A DNA stretch of 64,000 bases from Bacillus sp. THAF10 (GCF_009363695.1 NZ_CP045403.1:3482501-3546500); one strand, 5' to 3'. Shown: positions 52,091 through 62,426, counted from the first letter of the stretch. Made by a program: numbers and translations. The notes: a model not told the origin generated them from the letters alone.

Positions 52091-55000
52091 CTATTTTACT
52101 ATATTTCCATTAATGGCTTTTTCCCCACCAAAGAGGTAAAAATGTTTAATGTTAGATTTTTTTACAAATTCCTTTAATTCTGCTGTCATTGCTTTACCAT
52201 CCACTAGGACAATTGGCATGCTATTCTCAGAAGCGAAATGACTTCCGCTTAGTGCATCTGGGAATGTTTTACCACTAGCAACACCAACTACAGAAGCTTC
52301 TGGATAGAATTTTTTTGCAATCTCTACAGAGGTCAAATATCTGTTCTTTCCTGAAACTCTATTTACTTCTTTCACTCCAGCTTGTTTCATTTGTTTCACG
52401 GCTTCTTCTGTTACAGCTGCAGCTCCACCTATCACAGTCACTTTTTTGACTGATTTTTGTTTCAAGTAATCACTAATTTCCTTTGTGAGAGCTGTTTTGG
52501 AAGTGTTAAGTAGAATTGGAATTTGATTTTCCGCTGCATATGGTGCAATGGAAAGCGCATCTGCAAAGGTCAAACCTGATACTACAATAACTTCTTCTGG
52601 TTTTGAGACAACTTCATTTGCTATTTTAATAGAGGTTTCTGTGCGGGTTGCACCAGAAATTCTTTCTACTTTGAAATGCTTCTTGAAATGGGCCTCAGTG
52701 CTTGCTGTAACTGCATTTACCCCACCTAAAATGATAATTTTGCCATTCTCTTTCAATAGCCTTTTGGCTTCATTTACCACTTTTTTCTGAACTGCTGCAT
52801 CATCATTGATTAGTAGCACGGTTCCATTTAGAGCTTGATTCAACACCACTCCAGAAAGTGCGTCAGGGAAATTTTTCCCACTCGCTAGTATAACTCGATC
52901 CAACGAGTGATCTGCTATTTTAGATGAAAATGCAAGAGCAGTCTCATATCTTGTAGGGCCTGATACTCGTTCTACATTTCCTTCTTTAGGAAGGATGGTA
53001 CTATTAACTGATAGTTGGTAAGGCTTTAAGCTTGGATTACCGTCTGCACTGGAAACAGCGAGATAGTAAGGGCCTGCTGCTTTGCCAACACCATGAATAA
53101 TTTCTGCATCTCCATATCCGTAGTAGCTTGATTGTGCAAGAAGCTTGCCATTTTTATCAAAGAGTTTCAGCTCTCCATTAATATCAGATGGCACATCAAG
53201 TTTTACTTCCATATGACTATTTGCCCACGCAGGTACAACATACCAGTCTGTGTCTTCACTGTTCTTATTATAGTTGAAATAGCCAGTTGCTTGCCATTCC
53301 TGGGATTGAATTTTTTCCATTTTAAGAGGTTTAGATGGGATGTTGTTTTTCACAACAGAATCCTTGTCCTCATCCACTTTATCAACTGGGCCAGCCATCA
53401 AGTCATAAGATGCTAGAGGAATTTTATTGATTTCCCACGTATAATTCATTAGCACAATAAAGTAGCCTGCATCCATTTTCTTTGTAAAAGAACCATGCTC
53501 TCCTTCAAAATCCCAGCCTCTGTCAAATGCTCTAAAGGTATCGTACTCATTTTCATCCATTACTCCATTGCCATTTGTATCTTCCACAATATACACCATT
53601 GGGTCAATCGCAGACATTTTGTAGTTATCTGGATACCCTTTTACTTCACTACGCTTTTGAACATCTACATAAAAACCATAAATCTCTTCTTTTTCGCTCG
53701 GCTCGATATAGAACATGTCGACATCGTTCGTAAGGTCAAAGTTTCCTGTTATTGTTTCTCCATTTAGGATCGTCGCTTCCATTTCCGTATCATTGCTTTC
53801 GTTTGGATCATTTGTGCCTTCTTGAAGGATTTTAGAGCTGATAGTAAACGGCTCAAATGCTGGTTGCATTTGATCATTATAAACCATAAGCATATATCTT
53901 TTATTTTCCTTCAAGCCTGATTGTATATAATTTTCGAGACTCATCATTCCTATATTAGCTTGAACTGGCCACCAGCCAAACAACTCATCATACTCATACA
54001 ACTCGAAGAAAGCAGTCATGTCTTCTGGAGTGTCTATTTCAAAATGATAGAGGCCGGATGATGTTGTTTCAAATTTAAATATATCTATATCATCCTTATA
54101 CTGCATATATCCAGTTGCAGAGGAACCAATTTCCAAAGGAATTGCCGCCTCCCAAAGGATATCTTCCATCTCTTCTTCTTGAATATCCTCACCAATTGGT
54201 TCGAACTCCTCAGATTTTCTCGCTAAATGTTTTTTTGCATATTCCTTAACGGACAGTTTATCGTCCACTACTTCTTCTTCCTCTTCCCAAAACTCATGAG
54301 GAAAACCGTCTTCGTCAGCTGGTAACACTTTTCCATCTATAGAAAGTGTATAAGGAAGGTGGGAAGAGAACGATGCTACTCCTTCAAACCACATGCCAAA
54401 AAATTCATCAAAATACTCTGGCATACTTGTTACTTCTACTCGATATTTGCCACCTGGAATTCCTTCAAAAATAAGTGCTTCGCCTTGGCTATAACCATTC
54501 CTATTGCTATATTCCATCAGATACCAATCTTCTTCCACCTCATCGTACATATAGAGGTTTAAACCAATATCTAAGCCTGGAACACCATTCACCTTCGCTT
54601 TAACCGTTTGCGCTTCTTCTACTTCAACATCATAAAAATCCTGGTCTCCCTCTCCTCCAGTTAGATAAGCTTCTCCAGATGTTTCATATGGGAGATTTGT
54701 AATGACGTGTGGATTTTCCCAGTCATTTCCATCCTCTTTCCATTCTGTCGCTTTCTCTACTTTTAAAGTGAAAGGAGTAGTATTTTTACCTGCATTATCA
54801 TTTACATCAGAAACACCAATGACTAACGTACCATCCATATAAGCTTCAAATAAATAACCCTCTGGTTGTCCAATATCTGCATTGTTTATGGTAAACATGT
54901 CAATGTAGCTATCTTCGCCTTCAGGATAAAAACGAACATCCACTTGATAGTCATGCTTAACAGGTGTCTCTAAGAAGATTTGTGTAAGTTCCCCTTCTTT

Positions 55001-56416
55001 TACCGTAGTCTTGAAAAATTCTTGCTGATAGGCTTGCGTGATAGTATCAGAAACAACCGCTTGATTTTGGGAGAAGGTTAGCTTCTTTGCTTGGTCTAGT
55101 ATATCTTCTTCATATATAATAGGGTTTGCTGGAATTTTAGAAACATCTGCTTTTAAAGCTTCCAAAGGATTGACTAATCCATATCCAAAGGTAGTGTCAT
55201 ACCCTTTACTCCCCAAGTCCTCTGCTGTTGATTTCAGCAAGTATTCTATCTCATATGGAGTAAGATCCGGATTTTTTGCCAGTAATAATGAAGCAATACC
55301 AGCTACTACTGGTGAGGCCATCGACGTACCACTCAAATTCATAAACGTAGACTCCCCATTGATGTAGGCTGCGTTATAAATATCCTCACCAGGTGCTACA
55401 ACATCAACCGATGCGCCATACGTAGAAAAGGATGCAAGTTCCTTGTTTTCATTTGTCGCTCCTACACTAATAACACCCTTATAGGAAGCAGGATATTCTT
55501 TCATATTAGTAGATGAGTTACCTGCTGCTGCTACCACTACTACATCTGAAGCAAGTGCGTAGTTTACAGCTTCTTCAATGATAGTAGAAGGAAAAAATCC
55601 ACCTAAACTCATGTTGATTACTTTTGCACCATGATCGACTGCATACACAATCCCTTCTGCAATTGCAAAATCATAGGCACCTAGATCTCCATTAAATACA
55701 TCAATGGAAAGAATTTCTGCGTTAGGATTAACTCCAGTTCCTCCAACACCATTATTCTTCTCACCAGCAATGATTCCAGCCACATGAGTAGCATGTAAAT
55801 CTGGTACTGGCTTTCTCATCGGATCGACAATATTTACTGATTCCACCACTCTATTTTTTAGTTCAGGGTGATTTTTATCCAAACCAGTGTCAATGACAGC
55901 TACTTTAACACCATCATCCCCAACTAACCCTTGTGCTTTAAGAATGTCTAATTGTTCTAGATGATACATATCATTTATTTTCGGATCCACTGTTCCAAGC
56001 TTTTTATAAAGAACACTTGGTGTTACCGATAAAACTTTGTTTGATTTTTCATAAGCCTGCAACGTTTTTGATAAGTTAGATTTTGCATTCACTCTGACAA
56101 CATCATATCCAAGCTTGGAATAGCTTTTTACAAGCGTGGCACCTGCGTTTCTGTGGTCAAGTGCTGTAAGCTTTTCCTTATACCTTACAACAAAGGTATT
56201 ATCACTTACCTCTTCGACATCTTTTACTTTTTGATAAGAGTTCTTCTCGACATTTTCTCCGGCTATTCTCTTAAAGTGATTTACCATTGCACTATAGTCT
56301 GTTTCGACATGCTTTTCTCCACCTGTATAGGCAAAAGCCTGTAGAGGTGAAGATGCTACTACAGCAGTAATGGCAAGCGGTATAACAGCTTTACTCCATT
56401 TTCCCCAGCGCTTCAT
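52091..56416 (-). CDS. Very large wall-associated subtilase with PPC-type domains, EF-hand-like loop and three CWB2 repeats
   Basis: A 1441-residue secreted S8 protease. The start is the ATG of MKRWGKWSKAVIPLAITA after GAGGAAATTGTA; 14 upstream residues are unlikely. Catalytic Asp in KVAVIDTGLDKNHPEL, His in LHATHVAGIIAGEKN, Ser in LSGTSMASPVVAGIASLL. Four prepeptidase C-terminal (PPC)-like beta domains follow in about 450-1110 (for example PYETSGEAYLTGGEGDQDFY). One contains a calcium-type loop DTNGNGVMDENEYD near residue 995. A highly acidic stretch separates two of them (FPHEFWEEEEEVVDDKLSVK). Residues about 1150-1441 are three CWB2 repeats. The PPC domains may bind polymer or substrate. 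Confidence 0.92.
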   Translation of the reverse strand: MKRWGKWSKAVIPLAITAVVASSPLQAFAYTGGEKHVETDYSAMVNHFKRIAGENVEKNSYQKVKDVEEVSDNTFVVRYKEKLTALDHRNAGATLVKSYSKLGYDVVRVNAKSNLSKTLQAYEKSNKVLSVTPSVLYKKLGTVDPKINDMYHLEQLDILKAQGLVGDDGVKVAVIDTGLDKNHPELKNRVVESVNIVDPMRKPVPDLHATHVAGIIAGEKNNGVGGTGVNPNAEILSIDVFNGDLGAYDFAIAEGIVYAVDHGAKVINMSLGGFFPSTIIEEAVNYALASDVVVVAAAGNSSTNMKEYPASYKGVISVGATNENKELASFSTYGASVDVVAPGEDIYNAAYINGESTFMNLSGTSMASPVVAGIASLLLAKNPDLTPYEIEYLLKSTAEDLGSKGYDTTFGYGLVNPLEALKADVSKIPANPIIYEEDILDQAKKLTFSQNQAVVSDTITQAYQQEFFKTTVKEGELTQIFLETPVKHDYQVDVRFYPEGEDSYIDMFTINNADIGQPEGYLFEAYMDGTLVIGVSDVNDNAGKNTTPFTLKVEKATEWKEDGNDWENPHVITNLPYETSGEAYLTGGEGDQDFYDVEVEEAQTVKAKVNGVPGLDIGLNLYMYDEVEEDWYLMEYSNRNGYSQGEALIFEGIPGGKYRVEVTSMPEYFDEFFGMWFEGVASFSSHLPYTLSIDGKVLPADEDGFPHEFWEEEEEVVDDKLSVKEYAKKHLARKSEEFEPIGEDIQEEEMEDILWEAAIPLEIGSSATGYMQYKDDIDIFKFETTSSGLYHFEIDTPEDMTAFFELYEYDELFGWWPVQANIGMMSLENYIQSGLKENKRYMLMVYNDQMQPAFEPFTISSKILQEGTNDPNESNDTEMEATILNGETITGNFDLTNDVDMFYIEPSEKEEIYGFYVDVQKRSEVKGYPDNYKMSAIDPMVYIVEDTNGNGVMDENEYDTFRAFDRGWDFEGEHGSFTKKMDAGYFIVLMNYTWEINKIPLASYDLMAGPVDKVDEDKDSVVKNNIPSKPLKMEKIQSQEWQATGYFNYNKNSEDTDWYVVPAWANSHMEVKLDVPSDINGELKLFDKNGKLLAQSSYYGYGDAEIIHGVGKAAGPYYLAVSSADGNPSLKPYQLSVNSTILPKEGNVERVSGPTRYETALAFSSKIADHSLDRVILASGKNFPDALSGVVLNQALNGTVLLINDDAAVQKKVVNEAKRLLKENGKIIILGGVNAVTASTEAHFKKHFKVERISGATRTETSIKIANEVVSKPEEVIVVSGLTFADALSIAPYAAENQIPILLNTSKTALTKEISDYLKQKSVKKVTVIGGAAAVTEEAVKQMKQAGVKEVNRVSGKNRYLTSVEIAKKFYPEASVVGVASGKTFPDALSGSHFASENSMPIVLVDGKAMTAELKEFVKKSNIKHFYLFGGEKAINGNIVK

Positions 56417-56567
56417 TACAATTTCCTCTCTTCCTTCTGTTAAATTAGAAAACTGCATAACTAGAAATATTTAGAAGTTTTTACTAAATACTAGAATATT
56501 ATAACAGTATTTTCTATGAACAAGATACTAAAAATTAATTTTTTTTTTGCCTGATAACATTAACAAA

Positions 56568-56599
56568 CAAAAAAAGAGCATAACCTCTGTTATGCCCTC
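56568..56599 (-). terminator. Terminator of the acetyltransferase-like membrane protein gene
   Basis: On the minus strand GGGCATAAC and GTTATGCTC form a stem with a four-base loop followed by TTTTTTT, just past or overlapping the stop codon. Confidence 0.85.
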
Positions 56600-57707
56600 A
56601 AACTCTTATATACTTTTTCTTCCAGTGTAAAATAACTGCAACAAACGACCACATACAAACAAAGAATAGGCTGTAGAATAAATGTGGATAAGAGATGCTT
56701 TCACTTAAAAAGCGGAAAAATAGATCCCTTAGCGTACCTTCTAATCCAAGGATGGAGATAGTAAGGTTAGCAAAAATAATAAATACAACCATTTTCCCAA
56801 AATAGATAAGCAAGCTGTTTCTACCAAAAGACTCTACATACCAAATCATTGCCTTCCAAGGCTTGGAATGGTTCCTTTTTTCATCGATTAAATAAAACAA
56901 CATGACCAATAGGAAAAAAGTGATGGAGCTTGCAAGCAGCGCAAAAGACGGACTCCATAATCTTTTGTTAAAATCAATAAATTGCTGTAAAACAAAGGCA
57001 AGCACCATAAGTCCAGCAGCGCTTGTTAGAAGTGTCCTTTTAATATGCTTTCTACTCAGGATCACCATTCCGATAGCATAGCCAAACAAAACATTGGAAA
57101 GTGCGCTTATAATTGAAAAGATACCCTCTGGATCAAATCCGCGCTCTCCATCTGCATACATATGATTTTCCCCAAACACGAAGGAATCTACAATGCCAGA
57201 GTAATTACAGCTTGTCCGAGGTACGCCACCTTCACAATGTGCACTACTAACAACCAGAAAAGCTGTGTAAACAATCGCAATCCCAATTCCAACGGCTATT
57301 GGCCATTTCCAGTTTCGAAATGTTCTGCTAATCACCACTACTACCAATCCAGTGATCGCAAATAGCTGTAACACTCCAGTAAACCTTAAGGTGTCAAAGT
57401 CAAAGCTCCACGCGGCAACAAAGTTAAATAGAAGCCCATAAACAAGCAGTAACACCGTTCTGCGAAATAACCCCTTCCAATTCACACCTCTTCGATAAGC
57501 AATCGACAGCCCAAGCCCATACAGTGTTAAAAAGGCAGGAAAAATGAGATCGGTAATCGTAACTCCATACCAATATGCATGACGGAAATACTCATAGCCA
57601 CCACCAGGGAGTGCACTAACAAATACTGCTAATAATACTACAATACCCCTAGTAACATCTATTGACCTATATCTTTTACTCTGAACGATAGTAGATTTTC
57701 TCATCAT
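56598..57707 (-). CDS. HGSNAT-like (DUF5009/DUF1624) membrane acyltransferase
   Basis: A 369-residue membrane protein with about 10-11 helices. The signature YRSIDVTRGIVVLLAVFVSA plus GVTITDLIFPAFLTLYGLGL is that of the heparan-alpha-glucosaminide N-acetyltransferase family (Ser-x-Asp-x-x-Arg-Gly and TDLIFP). Members move acetyl groups across a membrane onto sugars. A plausible but unproven job is acetylating a surface amino sugar; the PIG-L deacetylase-like gene lies next door in the opposite direction. A short extracellular Cys pair (SSAHCEGGVPRTSCNY) may form a disulfide. The ATG pair follows GGAGAAAG. Confidence 0.8.
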   Translation of the reverse strand: MMRKSTIVQSKRYRSIDVTRGIVVLLAVFVSALPGGGYEYFRHAYWYGVTITDLIFPAFLTLYGLGLSIAYRRGVNWKGLFRRTVLLLVYGLLFNFVAAWSFDFDTLRFTGVLQLFAITGLVVVVISRTFRNWKWPIAVGIGIAIVYTAFLVVSSAHCEGGVPRTSCNYSGIVDSFVFGENHMYADGERGFDPEGIFSIISALSNVLFGYAIGMVILSRKHIKRTLLTSAAGLMVLAFVLQQFIDFNKRLWSPSFALLASSITFFLLVMLFYLIDEKRNHSKPWKAMIWYVESFGRNSLLIYFGKMVVFIIFANLTISILGLEGTLRDLFFRFLSESISYPHLFYSLFFVCMWSFVAVILHWKKKYIRV

Positions 57708-57776
57708 TTCTAACTTTCTCCTGCATAATTTGTTAGAATAATTGTAACATAATAGTTTAGTAGAGAGGAAAAGGCA

Positions 57777-58496
57777 ATGAGATACCTGTTGATTTTAATA
57801 TTAGTTTTTCTTACGGGCTGTGGTGCTAAACAGGACGTTTTGGAAGTGTTTTATGTCCCGCATGCTGATGATGAAGTGCTTAGTATGGGTCCTGCTATAG
57901 TGAAAGCCATAGATGAAAGCAAGAATATACATATTATTTTGCTCTCAGAAGGAAAGGCGAGTAAAGCCATTCATAACATTAATAAACGACTAGACGAAGA
58001 AGGAATTGACTCACTCAACACAGCTGAGTTCGGTCAAGCTCGTGTTCAAGAATTTAAAGACGCTGTCCAAGCATTAGGTGTAAAGGAAAGTTCTATCACC
58101 ATTTTGGACCTTCCAGATGGAAAGATCACAAAAGAGGATATAAATGAACTAATGATGAGGAAAGAAAAAGAGCATCATCATGTCATACATCATGTTATGT
58201 CTGATCTGGATCCGCATTCTGACCATGCGGCTACAGGAGAAGCCTTAAGGCAATTATTGCATGATAAAGTTGTGGAACACGGTAAATTTTACCTTCCTAT
58301 CCAAGAGCATGATAAGCTGCCTTACCAGGACAGTGCAAAAGCTTCTTCAAAACAAGAAAGACAGAGGGTTTTAAAGGCATTAGATGCGTACGGTGTTTGG
58401 GAGCCGGAAAATAAGAATTATTCCATTGGTCAAATCTCGGTCCCAAAATACTTTCAAACTGCAAGAAAAAGCTTTGAAAGTAAGTATCATCATTAA
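57777..58496 (+). CDS. PIG-L/LmbE-type deacetylase, lipoprotein
   Basis: A 239-residue protein with the lipobox LTGC (MRYLLILILVFLTGC), so it is probably anchored outside the membrane. The family signature FYVPHADDEVLSMGPAI carries the PHADDE zinc-binding motif. Further down, HHVIHHVMSDLDPHSDHAAT provides the second His/Asp cluster. PIG-L-type enzymes remove acetyl groups from GlcNAc-type sugars. An extracellular lipoprotein version suggests action on a surface glycan. It is divergently transcribed from the HGSNAT-like gene, which could do the opposite reaction. Confidence 0.85.
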   Translation: MRYLLILILVFLTGCGAKQDVLEVFYVPHADDEVLSMGPAIVKAIDESKNIHIILLSEGKASKAIHNINKRLDEEGIDSLNTAEFGQARVQEFKDAVQALGVKESSITILDLPDGKITKEDINELMMRKEKEHHHVIHHVMSDLDPHSDHAATGEALRQLLHDKVVEHGKFYLPIQEHDKLPYQDSAKASSKQERQRVLKALDAYGVWEPENKNYSIGQISVPKYFQTARKSFESKYHH

Positions 58497-58500
58497 TACA

Positions 58501-58530
58501 AAAAACCGACGCAAACGCGTCGGTTTTTTT
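58501..58530. terminator. Bidirectional terminator
   Basis: AAAACCGACGC and GCGTCGGTTTT form an 11-bp stem with a four-base loop between the convergent deacetylase and NlpC/P60 genes; A and T runs flank both sides. Confidence 0.88.
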
Positions 58531-58534
58531 ATGA

Positions 58535-59869
58535 TTAATGATATCGTTTGGCTCCAAGGTATCTAGGAGCAAAATATACATTAGACATCTCATCGATTGT
58601 GACTCCAATGTTAGAGCCTGCAGATTTTGCATGAATGAACTTATTGTCTCCAATATAAATTCCTGCATGAGAAGCACCGTTCTTAGACGGATCTGTCTTG
58701 AAAAATACGATATCTCCAGCTTCAAGACTAGATACTGACTTGCCTCCAGCATACAAATCTGAAGTAGTTCGAGGAGTACTTAATCCATGTTTAGCGAACA
58801 CATATTGGATAAAGCCACTGCAATCAAATCCTGAAGGTGTTGCTCCTCCGTACTGATAAGGGGCACCTAGATATTGCTTTGCTGTGTTGATTAGCGCTCC
58901 CATGTTAAAACCTAATGCTTCTTCAACCTGTGTTGACACGGCACTTGTTCCACCAATAATAGAGGCTTTTTCAGAGTTTACATTACTTAGAATGGTTTGC
59001 ACCTTACCAGGAACTGCTTCCTTCTTTACTAAGACGAGAGAGGAATTTCTCTTTGCAGCAAGAACCGAGCCCGTCAATGCATCGGCGAAGCTTTGACCTG
59101 TTGCCACATAGACTTCCTCACCAAATTTAATATTCAATTCGCTAATAACATTGGATAATGTATCGTAGCGATCATTTCCTGAAAGTCGTTTTGCATTCGG
59201 CATGTCCTTTAATTGTGATTGTGAAATAACACTTGTTCCGCCTACCACAATGGTATTCTTATATTTGGATAACACTTTCTTTGTTGCAGCTGGAAGTGTA
59301 TCAGATTTTGTTAATAGAATTGGGTAGCCTTTTTGGGCAGCATATGCAGCAATAGATAAACTGTCCGGAAAATTTTTACCGTAAACAACAATCGCTGTAT
59401 CCGTTTGACCTGCAAGCTCCTCCGCTATTTTTACAGAAGTCTCATAACGGTCTGTTCCATGAATTCTCTCCACAGTTAGTCCCATATTTTTTAATTCATT
59501 ATGTACGGCATCAGTTACTACGCTTGTTCCTCCAAGAATAATAGCACGCTTTGCCTTTAATCTTGTAATTTCATTTTTTGTTTCCGCAGGCAAAGATTTG
59601 TTTTGTGTTAACAGTATTGGTGCATTGAGTGAATAAGCAAGCGGTGTACCTGTTAATGCATCTGGAAATTGATTTCCTGCAGCAATGATAACGGTGTTGG
59701 AGCTACTCCACCCTTTTTTTGATATTTCTACAGCAGTTTTATATCTAGTATCACCGCTGATTCTGTCAACATTAAAACCACTGGCATTGCCTATAGATGG
59801 CAAGGAGAGTAGTAAGATCAATCCAAAAACTAAAGCAACAAAGGATCGTTTTTGTGTAAGAATATTCAT
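58535..59869 (-). CDS. NlpC/P60 peptidoglycan endopeptidase with three N-terminal CWB2 repeats
   Basis: A 444-residue exported enzyme. Signal peptide about 1-30 (LVFGLILLLSLPSIGNASG). Three CWB2 repeats (about 33-320) start with RISGDTRYKTAVEISKKGW. The C-terminal NlpC/P60 domain (about 325-444) has catalytic Cys in PSGFDCSGFIQYVFAK, His in NGASHAGIYIGDNKFIHA and a polar residue near the end. Such enzymes cut the D-Glu to diamino acid bond of stem peptides. Here the wall-binding part precedes the enzyme, unlike the other CWB2 hydrolases in this window. Confidence 0.93.
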   Translation of the reverse strand: MNILTQKRSFVALVFGLILLLSLPSIGNASGFNVDRISGDTRYKTAVEISKKGWSSSNTVIIAAGNQFPDALTGTPLAYSLNAPILLTQNKSLPAETKNEITRLKAKRAIILGGTSVVTDAVHNELKNMGLTVERIHGTDRYETSVKIAEELAGQTDTAIVVYGKNFPDSLSIAAYAAQKGYPILLTKSDTLPAATKKVLSKYKNTIVVGGTSVISQSQLKDMPNAKRLSGNDRYDTLSNVISELNIKFGEEVYVATGQSFADALTGSVLAAKRNSSLVLVKKEAVPGKVQTILSNVNSEKASIIGGTSAVSTQVEEALGFNMGALINTAKQYLGAPYQYGGATPSGFDCSGFIQYVFAKHGLSTPRTTSDLYAGGKSVSSLEAGDIVFFKTDPSKNGASHAGIYIGDNKFIHAKSAGSNIGVTIDEMSNVYFAPRYLGAKRYH

Positions 59870-59954
59870 GTTTCCCCCTAAATCTACATATTGTTACATA
59901 TTTTACTTCATTATTATAACATTATAAAAATAAGAGAAATATTAAAGATATGTA

Positions 59955-59996
59955 ACAAAACAGAGTCTATTATGTAATATAATAGACTCTGTTTCT
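59955..59996 (-). terminator. Terminator of the transglycosylase-like gene
   Basis: On the minus strand AAACAGAGTCTATTA and TAATAGACTCTGTTT form a 15-bp stem ending in TGTT. Confidence 0.75.
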
Positions 59997-60015
59997 TTGT
60001 TAAAGATTATCTAAT

Positions 60016-62292
60016 TTAACGGACTAACGGAAGGACTATATCTGTACGCACTGCAGCAGTGCCCCCAAATACAGATAGCTGATTAAACGACTTGTTTCTA
60101 GCTAAGCTCAGTGTTTCTGTTGGAAGATACGATGGGTTCATCAGTAATAAAGGGGTGTTTCGTTTTGCTGCCAAGACAGATCCTGTAAGAGCATCAGGAA
60201 AATCTGTTCCATTCACTGCAAAACCTTCCCCAGCTTCAAAGCTAAACTGCGTCCCTATTTTATAGGCAGTTTCATATCTCGTGTTGCCTGAAATTCTGGA
60301 AGCTTTAGGCATTCCTTTTAATAGACTTTGATTAACAACAGCTCCTCCACCAACAACAATTGTTTTATTTGCTGATTGAAGGATGGTTTTTGTTGCACCG
60401 GGAATATAACTTTTTTCTGTTAGCAAAATAGGAATTCCATTTCTTGCTGCATATGGAGCAATGGCTAACGCATCAGGAAACCCATATCCATTAGCAACAA
60501 TAACCGTGTCAAACTTTTTCCCTAGTTCATTGGCAATTAACTTTGCCGTTTCAAACCTGTTTTGTCCAGCAATCCTTCTCACTTCGATACTCATGTCACG
60601 AACGGTGTTTGAAACAGAATTAGAAATAGCACCAGTTCCTCCAAGGATAATAACATTTTTTGCGTTCAATCGAATTAATTCCTTGCGTGTTTCTTCTGGT
60701 ATGTCATTTCCTCTCGTCAACAAGATAGGCGCATTCAGTTTATATGCTAGAGGCGTTCCAGCTAATGCATCAGGGAAGTTATCTCCACGTGCAAGTATAA
60801 CGGTATTAGCCTTATCCCATCCTTGCTTTGAGATACTTACTGCAGTTGCATAACGATTAGCGCCAGAAATACGAACACTTTCAAGGTAACTGGAGGCAAT
60901 ATAGTAAACTTCATTCGATTGCATATCCTTCACAGGATACCAGACAAAATGATTCGAACTATTGGAGCCTGCCTGATAAGGCCCAACCACTTGAAGTACT
61001 TCCCCCGCAACAGTCAATCTAACTTGCGACCCTTCTGGAGCATTTCTTAATCTTACCCCACTCTCCGTTGCTTTTACCAATTCATTCTTCTCAAAGGCAT
61101 GCTTTGATTGCTTATAAGGACCACTAATATGATAATGATCTTTTCTAAAAAGCAAGGAGCCAGAAGGATTATAATAAATATCTTGTTGAAGCTGTGTGAC
61201 AGGAAATTTGGTGACACTCATTTGTGCGTAATTTTCTATATGTCGATAAACAACATCCTGATACGTATTATTTGGATAGTATTGAGGATCATTTCGACGT
61301 GAAATACCGTTATAGGCCATCACAGAAAAATACCAATCTTCCAAAACATTCATATCATTACCATTAATTTTTGGTATACGGCTCCAACTGCTATAGCTCC
61401 ATTTTTCCTTAAGGATTCGAATACCTTCTTGAATATTATAACGGATGTCTTCTTTAAGCCTTCTTTCGCGGTCTGCTTTCATATTAGGCTCGGTAATTTG
61501 CATTATTCCAATTCCACCGTCAAAGGAAACGATAGGGTCACCTTTTTTCCAAAGGCCAGATGGCTCGTCATTGGTGCGAAACTGCTTCCAGGTACTCTCT
61601 TGCCAAGCAATTGCTTTGATAAGTTCTGGAGGAACACCTGCACTTATGGCTTCTTCGGTTAACATCGAATTAAATTGAGAAACAGTTGGGTTTTCTCCTT
61701 TAATCGATGCTCCTGCAGACTGGAAGCTATAAGCTTGAGGTGTCCATTCTTGAGGAGCTACTGCCTTCTCACCAGTTGCAATTCGTGTGATTGTCCCATC
61801 TTGTTTTTGGTGATATGTATCTTTAAGGAAGCTAACACGATCTATTTGATTAGTATTTGCATCCATATAAGTTACATCTATCTTATCCTCATTAAGCTTC
61901 ACAATACCAGAGGGATATTCTTCAGAAAGATACACTTGCTCTGCATGACCTTCTGCTAGTTCCATTACAAAGAACTGAGTGTATCCTCCAGTACCCTGCT
62001 TCTTATTTTCAAACAAAACATACACTTTATCTTTCACATTCCAGGTATGGACAGTAGAGAAACTAGCAAAATCTATATCTATTTTTTCCAGCTCTTTACC
62101 AGCATAGTTTACAGTGGCGGTTGAGTTTTCTCCGTTAACAATGGATATTTCGTAATCACTAAGCGTAATTTTGCTAGATTCAACTGGACTTAAAGAATGT
62201 TCCTTCACATTCCACTCCGCATATCCTTTATCCACAGTCAGTATCAGCATCCATAGCAAACACAACTTTGCAGCAATAATACATTTTTGCAC
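60016..62292 (-). CDS. Lytic-transglycosylase-like (SLT) protein with three CWB2 repeats
   Basis: A 758-residue exported protein. Signal peptide about 1-25. Residues about 30-190 are a beta-rich N-terminal domain. The SLT-like domain (about 205-345) has the catalytic Glu in PPELIKAIAWQESTWKQFR, then GGIGIMQITEPNM and EDWYFSVMAYNGISRRNDPQ. It would cleave glycan strands with anhydromuramic ends. An SH3-like segment (about 395-470: VRLRNAPEGSQVRLTVAGEV) precedes three CWB2 repeats (SVRISGANRYATAVSISKQGW and so on). It is followed, across a terminator-containing gap, by a related gene cut by the window edge. Confidence 0.9.
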   Translation of the reverse strand: MQKCIIAAKLCLLWMLILTVDKGYAEWNVKEHSLSPVESSKITLSDYEISIVNGENSTATVNYAGKELEKIDIDFASFSTVHTWNVKDKVYVLFENKKQGTGGYTQFFVMELAEGHAEQVYLSEEYPSGIVKLNEDKIDVTYMDANTNQIDRVSFLKDTYHQKQDGTITRIATGEKAVAPQEWTPQAYSFQSAGASIKGENPTVSQFNSMLTEEAISAGVPPELIKAIAWQESTWKQFRTNDEPSGLWKKGDPIVSFDGGIGIMQITEPNMKADRERRLKEDIRYNIQEGIRILKEKWSYSSWSRIPKINGNDMNVLEDWYFSVMAYNGISRRNDPQYYPNNTYQDVVYRHIENYAQMSVTKFPVTQLQQDIYYNPSGSLLFRKDHYHISGPYKQSKHAFEKNELVKATESGVRLRNAPEGSQVRLTVAGEVLQVVGPYQAGSNSSNHFVWYPVKDMQSNEVYYIASSYLESVRISGANRYATAVSISKQGWDKANTVILARGDNFPDALAGTPLAYKLNAPILLTRGNDIPEETRKELIRLNAKNVIILGGTGAISNSVSNTVRDMSIEVRRIAGQNRFETAKLIANELGKKFDTVIVANGYGFPDALAIAPYAARNGIPILLTEKSYIPGATKTILQSANKTIVVGGGAVVNQSLLKGMPKASRISGNTRYETAYKIGTQFSFEAGEGFAVNGTDFPDALTGSVLAAKRNTPLLLMNPSYLPTETLSLARNKSFNQLSVFGGTAAVRTDIVLPLVR

Positions 62293-62426
62293 GAAACGCT
62301 TTCCTCCTTAAAAATATATAACTTTTATTTCATTACGATAATAATAGTAACAAAATTATTACATAATCATGAATAGGTAATTTGTCTATAATTTTACTTT
62401 TTTGTCGCATTTATGTTATTAACTAC

